DNA of 64,000 bases from contig CM077668.1 of assembly GCA_039707655.1 (NCBI GenBank), positions 65,365,086-65,429,085 on the forward strand, in the 5' to 3' direction. This DNA comes from Elymus sibiricus. Taxonomy: Eukaryota > Streptophyta > Magnoliopsida > Poales > Poaceae. How positions within the stretch are numbered: position 1 is the first letter of the stretch; each line of letters opens with the position of its first letter. The notes below the pieces were generated by a model. It ran no database searches. It was not told the DNA's origin and saw only the letters and a program-made list of their open reading frames with translations. A program made the translations under genes and the position numbers. Shown here piece by piece: positions 23,801 through 33,250 of the stretch.

Positions 23801-25308
23801 CCGTTCTCGTCGAGCTGACCGAGGCTGACGATGTTGCTGCGGAGGCGAGGGATGTAGTAGACGTTGGTGAGTGCCCGATGCTCGCCGTTCTGGCAAGAGA
23901 ACAGGATCGTTCCTCGCCCCTTGATCTCGACCACGGAGCCGTCGCCGAATTTCACCGTGCCCGTGACGCCGGTGTCCAGCTCGGCGAAGACAGACGCGTA
24001 GCCAGTCATATGGTTGCTGGCGCCTGTGTCCAGGAACCAGGTGTCGTCGCGTTGCGCCTCCTTGGTGAGGTGGATGTGTTCCTCGACCAGCTCGACGCGC
24101 TCGGTGAGGCCGGTGGCCACCGTGGTCGTGGCCTCAGCGCGCGCCATCTGCAGCGCCTGTCCCTCGTCGACAGACAGCGCTGCGGCCATCAGAAGCGTGG
24201 GCCCGTCGTCGTCGTCGTGGAGGATGCAGGCCCTGGCGAGATGCAGAGTCGGCTCATCTTCGTCCACCTTGGCCAGATTGGCCTGCTGGCCCTTGCGTTC
24301 GCGACGTGGCTCCGTGCAATCCCTGGAGAAGTGGCCGGCATACTTGTTGCAGTTATAGCACTTTACCTGCGACATGTCGCGTTTGCCGCCGGAGTCGCGA
24401 CGATCGTTGTCGCGGCCTCGTCCCTGCGGCTTGCCCTTCTGCTTGCCCTTTCCGCCGTTCGGGCCAGAGCCTTGCCCCTGCTCGCGTTGCTTGCCTCGGG
24501 CCAGCCACTCCTGCTCCGTGAGAAGCAGCTGCCCGCCGGCGTTGTCCGTTGCGGTGACTGAGCACCGCTCGACAGACGACCGCAGTCGCCCGATCAATTC
24601 CTCGACTGACAGATCGTTCAGATCGAGAAGTGTCTCGATGGAACACGCGATCTGGGCGTACTGGCTTGGCACCTCCCTAAGGATTTTCTGGACCATCTTC
24701 ACCTCGTCGACGGTGTCCCCGAGCGAGCGCAGGTTGTTGACGAGAGCGGTGATCCGCAGGCCGAACGCGTCGAGGGTTTCGCCCTCCTTGAAGGCGATCT
24801 GCTCGAACTCCCTGCGGAGACGCTGCGCGGTCGCCTCGCGAACGCGGCTCACCCCGATGCGCATCAGCCTGACGGCTTCCCACCCCTCCTGCGCGGTTTC
24901 CTTGATGGCGAGGACCGGAATCATCTCCGGTGGCACGGCCCGCAACAGCGCTGATAGCGCGGCCATGTCTTCGCGGTCGCCGGGCACGCCCATGCCCGAC
25001 ATGGCCTCCCAGAGACCTTGGGCGCGCAGATTGATCCTCATGATCAAAGACCACTCGACGTAGTTGGTGGCGGTGAGCGTGGGGTAGACGATCGTGCTGC
25101 CGTAGTTCGTGCGCTCCTGCACGATGCGCTCGTGGACGACGACCTCGTTGCCGCCCCTCCTGACGATGCTCCGTCCGCGGCTTCGTGCCCGCGGTTGCGC
25201 CGGCGTAGCAGCGGTCGCCGCCGCCGCCCCTGGCACTACTGCAGCCGCGCCGTTTCCTCCCCCTCCGTTGGGAGGCACCGACGGCGTGCGCTGCCGCCCG
25301 TTCGACAT
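20869..25308 (-). pseudogene. Copia D gag-pol polyprotein with one in-frame stop
   Basis: Polyprotein for retrotransposition. I chose the methionine at 25308 (MSNGRQRTPSV) because residues before it run into the primer site. Domains in order: gag with a CX2CX4HX4C zinc knuckle at residues about 317-331 (CYNC...HFSRDC); aspartic protease with DTGASNHMTG at about residue 427; integrase with the GAG-pre-integrase HxxxxH region and its catalytic core from about residue 617 (DLVHGDLCGP) to QQNGVVERRN near 719; reverse transcriptase with YVDDLVITG encoded near 21800-21826; RNase H with CEAEYIAATTA and DNKSAISL motifs, ending at 20869. A TAG at 22183-22185, shortly after the KARLVAKGY motif at the start of the reverse transcriptase, splits the frame into two otherwise open parts in the same frame (22183-25308 and up to 22182). 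No other break is seen. Confidence 0.93.
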
Positions 25309-25341
25309 GAACCCAGGATCGTAGTAGGCTTTGATGCCAAA

Positions 25342-25743
25342 TGACAGCACTGCTGCTGGATCAGCTCGCAAGAACTCTGAAGAAAACGCGAAGTACAGAG
25401 CTCGAGAGAGGATTTTCTTGTGCAGTGTAAAACTTACTGCTTTTCTCGTTCTTCTCTTTTCTTATTTATACTTCGGTTACAGGGAACGCTAAACACCCTG
25501 AGAACCAGCTACAAACTAGGATCACGATCGAGTCGTGGCTGTTGCCATCCCAACGTCCCTCTCCCACGATCCTTCTTTCACGCCACGGCTCGCTACTGCC
25601 GCGCCATCCCACGATGGAGTCCATGGCGATCTCCTACACTCTAGGAAACTAAAACATGCGTGCCAGATCATGAACAGGCTCACGATGCGTGGCTTTATTT
25701 CTGACGAAACTGAACCTAAAACAGCGACAGGGTTTAACTGACA
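25342..25743 (-). repeat. 5' LTR of Copia D
   Basis: 402 bp, the upstream LTR on minus. Differences from the 3' LTR are at about 25358, 25540, 25615 and 25669. Confidence 0.93.
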
Positions 25744-25748
25744 CTCCT

Positions 25749-28700
25749 TGATGACTTGGTGATTCTCCGGCCACACTCCATTGCACTCAGATTGAGGAAA
25801 CTAATCATCATCCCAACTCTTGCATCACATCGATCCATGCGGACGGCGGAAATATTATAGTCTGAGCATTCACGTAATTGATGCTTGCCTCCTGGATTAC
25901 TTTGGTGCCAGTTTTCGGCCTGGTTTCTCCACAGTGTCTACAAATCGGTAACATTTTTTCCCCTGCAATGGTATTAAATGATATTTTCTTTGAGTCGGTT
26001 AGTTCTTGCGGAGATTTACGGTTTGGAAAAGATAAGTCATGTTTTTTGTTTTCTGGAGAGAACATGTATTATGCTACTGAATAAAACAAACTGGAAAAGG
26101 CCAAAATTAAAATGCCATCGTTGAGGAAAAGGAAATATATTATTGATAGCAAATGACTTGCATACTTAATTATCCAGGATCATTCTATTGTTCTTTGGCT
26201 AAATACATTGCATGGAAAATAATGTGCAATCTGAAACACCTTTTTTGGTGGAATATCTCTCGGAAAATATAGATTGCTAACAATTTCTTTTTGGGAAGTA
26301 CAAGTCATGGTTGTCCTAAACTCTATGCCAAAATGGTTGGGATAATTTTATATACATTTGTCACCGTGAGTGGTCATTCAATCTGTGCAATATGGGCTAC
26401 TATTTTTTTTTCTATGGAGGAAGACAGCAAACTCTTTGAGGGAATGATCTGGTCGATTATGGTTGACTACACCTTGAAGAGGAATATATAATATTTTTCT
26501 AATATAATTGGCTAAGAGGAAGTGTCTACTATAGATCATCACTTATTTATGGAGGAAGATGTGAATCACTCTGTGGAAAAGGAAATTTGCTCTCACTTAA
26601 CGCATTATCTAAATTCGAACTATTCCAAAGGAAGGCAGATGATGTTTACTTAGGCACCAATGCTATATTTGAGATACTTTGGAATTGGAAAATATGTCAT
26701 CAAACTCCCTTTAGGAGGAAAGCTATTATTGTTATCAGACACTATGTTCATCTATAATGTGAAGGGACTTTATCTGTTGTTATATCTCAGAATCTATTGA
26801 TTGTGAAATACTATTTGGAAAGGAAAGAGTGAAAATATTGCTAAAAAAAGGTACACTACGGAATTTCACACATTGGTCTCTTCTCTTGATGATCCACTGG
26901 AAGTTGGCAATCCAAATTGTTTATTTGGTGAACATAACTCCATAGAGGAATATTGATAATGGGAACACATGCTTGGAATTTTGTTATTTATGTCATCTAA
27001 GACTTGGTCACATATCATGGAACAGGATCAAGTGCCTTATTGATTCTGGAATACTAAACTTTAGTGGGAGGACGATGGTACTTGTAAAGCATATGGTTAT
27101 TTTGATTTATACACCTTTTCTGAAGGTGGAAGGAGATAAAAAAAACTTCACATCATTATTTATTTTGATATTCTTATGGTTTTTTCTTTGCACTCCCACT
27201 AGAGGTCAGATGTTTATTTGGTTTCACTCATCGATGATTACACTTTATATGTGTAAATGTTTACCTTTCATTATACATGTCGGAAGGTTTTATTATGCTT
27301 GTCAAATGTTGTACTGAAGTGGAAAATCAGTCGATTAAAAGATTTCAAAGTTTTAATAACTGATTGGTGGGGGATGTACACTTCAGGAATTTTGACACGT
27401 ATATGTAAAGAGAATGGAACTATTCACCATTGTAATGCACCGTGCACTCCACAATTAAATGGAGGAATTAAATACTTTTACTACCATGTTTTTTCAGAAG
27501 AAGCATTGCATATATACTGCTGTTTGTCTATATCATTCATCTAGGACAGTCACTCATTATGGTTTGTAGACTGGAAGGAAATCTTTTTATTTTGGCAGGA
27601 AATTTTTAATTATTACAAAGCACACACCAGGAATTTTGTAATGGTTATTCTAGTGGATCAAAGGGTGTCCTTTTGATCTGGAAAAGAAAACTGGTGGAAA
27701 GTAGGAACACAATAATTTTTTCAATCAAGGGTGGAATTATTGACAATCATACTGGAACATAAACTTGACCCTGAAGGAAACTACAAGTAACACTCCTAAC
27801 ACTGACATGCTTAGGGTAAGTGGGAGGAATTAACCTGGAATGTCATATCTGGATAATTGTTATGTGTTTTTGTGGGAAGTCACTCTAAATTTTGGAGGAA
27901 TCACTAAATTCTCTTAAGGAAGTTTTTTTTCCATCAATGTCAACTATGGGTGGAAGAATTGCGGGAAGGAATAAACTCAAATGAGGAAGAGCATGGTTTG
28001 GGAACTTAATATCATACCAAATAACCGCAAGCCCATTGTCTGGAAGTGATTTTTTTTATTTGCCAGGCAATTTGGCTCAGTGGAATATTGTAATGTCACT
28101 CTTGCTACTTAATTCATTACACAAAAGGAAATATACTTTGTGGGAACTCTTTCTCTTGGAATTTGGGGGAAGAGGAAATAAAGACATGGTTTGCTAGTTG
28201 AATACATCCATCTATGGTCTTAAACAAGCATCACATCAATGGAATAGCATGTTGTATGGTTTTTTGAATGAAGCAAGGCGATCATCTACAAATGTAACTG
28301 TAAACTATTTTGCATTACTATTATTAAATATTATTGATGGTCTTGTTGTTTGCAACGATAAAATCACATTGATGGAAGTGAATGCTTGGTTATCTATGCA
28401 ACGCGTGTTTTAAGCTTCCGATATTTTGGGAGTGAAAATACATAGGGAGTGTTCTGAAACATTTTTCTATGGAAAATGGCAAACCTGCTAAAATACCTTT
28501 GATAAAGGGAATACTTAGTGAGGAATTATATTTGAATTCCTGAGGAAAAAGGGATAATAAATGGTATTGGAATTTCTAGGTATCTTCACTATACTATCAT
28601 ACTTTAGCTTCCGGAATTTATGCTGCATTCAAGCAGTGGAAGGAAAGACGAGCAGCTAAGGAAATCTCACACATCATATAAGATTGTGGAAAGTGCATCA

Positions 28701-29322
28701 CAACCTGTCACTTGTTCTGGAATTTATATTAAAGGTAAACACATTGAGGAAGCTATTACTGTATCTATGAGATGAGGAATAAATCCAGGTACGCATATTC
28801 AATTTCTTTTTGTAGTACTAACATGGTGCAGGTTCACTGACTGAAGTCAGGAATTTCTTTCAACCATGGTTACTTGTGGAACTTCATTTACTGATTGGAT
28901 TTGTTTTTTATGTGGTTTTGAAAACTTTATTCAGCATCGTTATTCTATTTGACTTGATGTGGAATTATCATATTATTGATATATGTGATGGAAAATAAAT
29001 GATGCGGAATTTCACTTGAGGAAACAAAATACTCAAGGTGCCTATAAAGGTGGAATTACACTCGAGGAAATAATACTCAAGGCGCGAGAACAGCTATGCT
29101 GGAATAATTAGGCGGAAACTAAGGTCTCTAGTGATCTTAAGTGTCACAGCAAGGAAACATATTGAAGGGAAGTGTCACCATATTTTTTTGTGGGTTTTTC
29201 AATATAGTGTTAATATGATTGCTGACCCCTTGACTAAGCCTATTAGTCCTGAGGTATTTGGTAAGCATGTTAATGCTATGGGTTTACGAATATTTGAATG
29301 ATCGTTTGGGACAAGTGGGAGA
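25749..29322 (+). pseudogene. Decayed pol region of Copia C
   Basis: Copia motifs appear in order but in different frames. LCHLRLGHISWNRIKCL at about 26985-27040 is the GAG-pre-integrase motif. Near 27330-27470, KVLITDWWGMYTS and APCTPQLNGG correspond to the integrase core DRGGEY and PQQNG blocks. IYGLKQASHQWN near 28205-28240 is from reverse transcriptase. IADPLTKPISPEVFGKHV near 29218-29272 is the RNase H C-terminus. Stops and frameshifts are throughout, so no product is expected. GGAA tetranucleotides are extremely frequent here: 27 in 27541-28200, against one TTCC. Confidence 0.75.
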
Positions 29323-29731
29323 TGTTGGAATTATGTGTCCCGCAACTATATTCAAATTACTAGGAATTACTAATATTCGGAATACTCATTATGGAATTAT
29401 ACATGTATTTATGCATGGAATTAATCTACATGATTATGATGTAATTATCACTTTATTATGACGCGTTGCTCACAAGCGCGTGCTTCGGGGACACAACGGG
29501 TAGAATCCGTTAACAGACAAATTTGATCGTGGTTGATAATTTGGTCTGGAGTCTATCCCGGAAAACTAGTTGAAAAGACTAGGAATCTTATCTGTGTAAG
29601 AGGTGGACTCTTTGGAAAGACAGTATAAGAAGGTCCCTACCCCCTAGACTCAGATATGCGAATTGTGAGCGGCACCACGGATAAGCGCAGAGGAATAGGG
29701 GGTAGACAACAAACCCTAACAATTTCTAACA
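29323..29731 (+). repeat. 3' LTR of Copia C (internally deleted)
   Basis: 409 bp. It matches the 5' LTR except for a missing block of about 175 bp between TTATCACTT and TATTATGA(C/T)G. Confidence 0.88.
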
Positions 29732-29820
29732 GTTATAGCACGGAATATAAACTTAATTACGAACATGAGAATAAATAATAACATTTATTATTGCCTCTAG
29801 GGCATATCTCCTACACTGCG

Positions 29821-30290
29821 TTGATCGCTCCTTATTGAATTTCTTTCACCAATTCGGCATATTCCGAATGGACCAGTAATTTATGGATACCCGAAGAGTT
29901 TGCAAGTTCAAGCCACTTCTTCACTGCCAAAGGTTCAGTCGTGTATGTATATGTAGTGGTGCCCATAAAGCTGTTCTCCGCTGCAAAGAAATCGATTGCA
30001 TCATCTCCAAGGACAACACCAACAACAGTTGTGCTATCTTCATACTCAAAGGATGCGTCCACATTTACTTTGATTGTGTCGCTCAAAGTCTTAGTCCACC
30101 TCACTTCCTTTGCCGGATGGTCAACATGACTCGCCCGGCAATTGTTCTGGACAGTGCTTGTATGGATAAGGCCGATTGTTCAGGTGTTGAGGTTTTCTCC
30201 CCTTTTGCACATTGCCTTCTTTCCCTCCATAAATACCAACTAGCCAATGCAATCAAACTTGTTATAGGCATCTTGTCCAGTAAACCAACA
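29821..30290 (-). pseudogene. LINE zinc-binding/RNase H-like fragment
   Basis: On minus, about 30290-30150 encodes a segment with WYLWRERRQCAKGE. After a frame change, 30130-29832 encodes an RVT_3-type RNase H: VRWTKTLSDTIKVNVDASF carries the first catalytic Asp in the VNVDASF context, followed by a glycine-poor VVGVVLGDD strand and PLAVKKWLELA helix. This arrangement is typical of plant LINE C-termini. The remainder is at 6222-6424, across the element A insertion. It is broken by at least one frameshift. Confidence 0.65.
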
Positions 30291-30336
30291 TAAAATATCT
30301 TCTGATCAACATTGCCTTTTACCCGTAAGGCTTATG

Positions 30337-33250
30337 TTTTGTTCTATAAAAAGAAGTCTTCTGATCTATTAATAACATATAACAACAGCACAAGCATCCC
30401 CAGAAGTACGGGAATGAGCCGAAGATGCGCACCCATCATCGCCACTTCCTCACTAGAGCCAGGCAAATCTTATTCATAGTTGACCGTCGATGAGTCATCG
30501 TGGTAAGGCCCCAAAGGGTCGGAGCACCATAACAATAATCATCGCTGACGAAGAAAAACATAGATCAGAATGACCGTACATACAAATACGCGAAAGAACA
30601 CAAGCGCTGATCGAATCCAGGAGGATCTATCGGAGACAGACGCTTGGCCAAACCAAACAGATCCGATGGAGACCAGCGCCGACTGGACCGAAGCAGGTCA
30701 TGGCGGAGAGGACATTATTCTAACTCTAGGACGCCACCACCACCTTGCTGCTCCAACTAAGACACTAAAATTTCCTCCCACATCCGTCGCCGACCATACG
30801 AAGAACATATAGATCCGTTGAAGACTGAAGTCTGACCAGACCCAAACAGATATGTTGGAGACCAACGCCTCCACACACCCTCTTTCAGGCAAGGGTACCA
30901 CATTATTCTAACTCTAGAACACACCGCCGCCTCGCCCTTAATCAAGATAAAAAAAATACCCACCAGGTCTGCCGCTTACCGTTTGAAGAAGAACATCCGC
31001 GTCGACGATGGGCTTGGACGAGGTTTATTCCGTAGAGCTGCCCCCACTGCAACCATGCCCGAAGCGCGGGTGGGCTCGGCAATTCCCGCTATGAGGAAGA
31101 ACCATAAACTAATAGTACAACTACCCATACTGTCGTATCCACGACACCACCCTCCATAGACGCTAGCGGAGCCAACAGAGGTGTACGATGATATGGGGGA
31201 AGGTAGAGAGAGCGAGTCGCCTTTTCATCAGTAGAGAGATGGGATTTGAGATGGTTAGGAGAGCGCGGTTGTGGGTTCGTCGCAAGGCTTACAATCTGCA
31301 ATGAGCTAGGAGTTCATCTCTCGAGCGGCCAGGCTGCGGTCAAACTAATTGCTGGCCCGAGGGCTGCTATGCCCCGTTATAGCTGGGGCAAATTCCCGAA
31401 TCGCCCATGAGGGGCTTAATGGGCTGCGTCATGCGTCCCATTCACATAGATATTTTTTTAGAAATTATTTTAAAATATATAGCATGACAGAATTAACAAA
31501 ACAAGGTGTGTTACAAAATTAGTTGCACATGCACGAACCTATTTATGTATTTTTAAAATGTTCATGTACTTTCAAATAATATCCACACATTTTAAAAGTT
31601 TATCTAATATAGAAAATGTCCATGCATTGAGACAAATGTTCTTATATTCTTAACAAGTGTTCAATCATTTTTTAAACGGTTGTGTATTTCTTAACAAGTC
31701 TTCAAGAATTTAAAAATATTTGAGTAATTCAAAAGGTGTTCAAATATTAAAAAAAATACTGCAATTTATAAAGTGTTCACATTTCTTAAGAGTTGTGTAT
31801 TTACATTGAAAAAAAATCATTTCATTCTATAAGTGTGCACACATTGAGAAATTAGTTTGTGTATTGACAAAAAATATTAAAAATTTCTTCTTACAAATAA
31901 ACAAAGAAAAGTGAAAGGAAAAAAGGAAGTTTTCAAAAAGAAGCACGGAAAAGGAAGGAAAAAAATAAAATAAAGCTTAAAAATAAATAAATAGGCAAAA
32001 TGAAAGAAATTTTGAATAAATAAAAGGGGGGAAACTAGAAAATACTTATGTAAGTAGAAATCCATAAAAATAAAAACAGAAAAAAGAATTGTAAACTACT
32101 AAACAGAAAACCGGGAAGAAATATTCGGAAAAACCAAACAAACAGGGGCCAAATCCTATTTGACATTCAGAGCAATGGCCGACCCATTTAGCACAGGCGA
32201 TCGAGGCGACGCTTTGCACGGACCCACCCATTTAGCCAGCATAGCTTATATTTTTCGTATGGTTTTCTACTTGTTTTGGGAACCTTGTAGAAGGTTTCTG
32301 AACATATTTTCTTCATTCTGTTGTTTTCTTTACTGGTTATTCTGTTTTTTTCTTTCTTTTTTGTTTCTTGAAAAATTGTTTGAATATTTCCAAAATTCTT
32401 CACATTTTCATAAATATTCATTTTTATTTATTCTTCACATTTTTCAAGCTTCCCGCTACAATACACATGTGCTACAATAATATTGCTACAGTCTGCCAAT
32501 GGGTCAGCCTAGTCGGGCTTCCTATGTGCATCGCGTCCCTATTGGACGAAACGAGCCTCCACTAGGAGCTCCCCAAACAGGGTGCATGTAGGGTGAAATT
32601 GTGCTTCGGCTCATGACAGCTCCCAGTGGGTATTCCCACACTATATATGGCTTTAGCGTCTAAAATAAAAATAAAATATATTGCAATTGGGCTTCCTCGC
32701 TCCCTCTCCTTTTTCCTTACTCTTTTTTTTCTCTCTCAAAACCAGAAGTAGTGCATGCTCCGAATGGAGACAACACCGATGCTGAATTCATCCAGGCGGC
32801 CATTTATTTTTACTTGTACGCCGCTGTCAATTACTCCCTTCATCACCCCAAACTTTTGCCCTTCATCTATCTTGAATGTCGCTGTTGATACGCGTCCCTA
32901 CCGATACATGATCTTGCGACGCCTCATCCTCTCATGCCCATTGCCGGTGATGTTCGTTCCCCTACTCTCCCCGCCAACCTTGAGTGTGATACAGCGTGGG
33001 ACAACGATATTAGGTAAGGAGAATGACTTTGTGAGAAGACTATACAAAAAAGGATACAAACAAACTGTCAGTACGTCGGTTGTGCACCCTAACTTTTTTG
33101 CCATTCAGCTATTGGCCCTTGAGTTATCTTGCATGTTGCAGTAGATACGCCGCTACATATGCATGATATGGCATCGCCTCCTCCTCTCATGGCTGCTACA
33201 GGTGATGTTCACTCTCGTACACTCCCTGCCAACTTCGAGTGGGATCTAGC
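30337..33250. other. Unclassified intergenic DNA without a supported gene
   Basis: About 30400-31330 is mixed-composition DNA with two related segments (ATTATTCTAACTCTAG(G/A)A at about 30716 and 30903) that may be remnants of a LINE-like or other repeat. About 31440-32450 is AT-rich with a purine-rich run (31890-32120) and a pyrimidine-rich run (32250-32450). 32690-33250 contains two diverged direct repeats. Frames such as 30570-30812 and 32755-33144 have no known domains. Confidence 0.4.
32840..33245 (+). repeat. Two diverged direct repeats
   Basis: The segment 32870-32995 and the segment 33125-33245 share the order ATCTTG(A/C)ATGT, GATACG, CATGAT, CCTCTCATG, GGTGATGTTC, CCTGCCAAC or CCGCCAACC, and end GAGTG(T/G)GAT, at roughly 70 percent identity. 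Function unknown. Confidence 0.55.

Larger units (their letters stand above)
20443..25743 (-). mobile_element. Copia element D, young and nearly intact
   Basis: A 5301 bp element on the minus strand with 402 bp LTRs at 20443-20844 and 25342-25743, flanked by the target duplication CTCCT (20438-20442 and 25744-25748). Internal coding order on minus is gag, protease, integrase, reverse transcriptase, RNase H, which is Copia order. A TTTGGCATCAAAGCC primer-like site lies next to the right LTR and a purine tract (AGGGGTTAGGGAGTG on minus) next to the left. I count four LTR differences, all transitions, so insertion is recent. It is strongly GC-rich in its coding part, in contrast to AT-rich host element C. 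Confidence 0.95.
19138..29731 (+). mobile_element. Copia element C, decayed, hosting element D
   Basis: LTRs at 19138-19721 and 29323-29731 begin TGTTGGAATTATGTGTCCC and end AACAATTTCTAACA. Target duplication GTTAT is at 19133-19137 and 29732-29736, and the empty site is in the homologous LTRs of element A and B. A primer site TTGGTATCAGAGC follows the 5' LTR, complementary to initiator methionine tRNA. A purine tract (ACAAGTGGGAGA) precedes the 3' LTR. Copia protein motifs survive in scattered frames. Element D (20443-25743) is inserted in the leader/gag side. The whole element is unusually rich in GGAA on its plus strand. Confidence 0.9.
6430..29815 (-). mobile_element. Copia element A, Angela-type, non-autonomous, heavily nested
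   Basis: Two LTRs of equal length once insertions are removed (1982 bp each) flank a 5.3 kb internal region. The element lies on the minus strand: the primer binding site is next to the right LTR (GTGGCATCATGAGC read on minus, ending at 17234) and the polypurine tract next to the left LTR (AGTGCAAGTGGGAGTC on minus, just right of 10186). Target duplication CTGCG is at 6425-6429 and 29816-29820. The LTR begins TGTAGGAGATATGCCCTAGA on the minus strand, clearly related to Angela/BARE/WIS Copia elements. The internal region has no intact gag or pol. Insertions within it are solo LTRs at 8155-9924 and 12227-13968 and element C at 19138-29731. Confidence 0.87.
17235..29815 (-). repeat. 5' LTR of Copia A (right, interrupted by element C)
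   Basis: The pieces 17235-19137 and 29737-29815 form one 1982 bp LTR once element C and its duplicated GTTAT are removed. It starts TGTTGTGGAACGTAGCAG and ends ATATCTCCTACA on plus. It is identical in length to the left LTR but has numerous substitutions, so the insertion is not recent. Confidence 0.85.
6186..30322 (-). mobile_element. 5'-truncated LINE, split by Copia element A
   Basis: A LINE 3' portion lies on the minus strand in two pieces: 29821-30322 and 6186-6424. Joining them at the CTGCG target duplication of element A gives continuous RNase H-type coding followed by AATAAAGC and a terminal A-run (T-run at about 6187-6193 on plus). The piece near 30150-30290 encodes WYLWRERRQCAKGE-like sequence, characteristic of the region between the zinc-binding RVT domain and RNase H in plant LINEs. 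Candidate target duplications ccataaggcgtaag (6172-6185) and ccgtaaggcttatg (30323-30336) agree at 11 of 14 positions. Endonuclease and reverse transcriptase are missing, as in typical 5'-truncated copies. Confidence 0.62.

Noticed and set aside
21065..25344. Long open frames on the plus strand opposite Copia D
   Set aside because: They are GC-rich shadows of the minus-strand gag-pol frame and show no domains of their own.
32755..33144. 129-codon frame in the unclassified region
   Set aside because: No domain, and it spans one of two diverged direct repeats.
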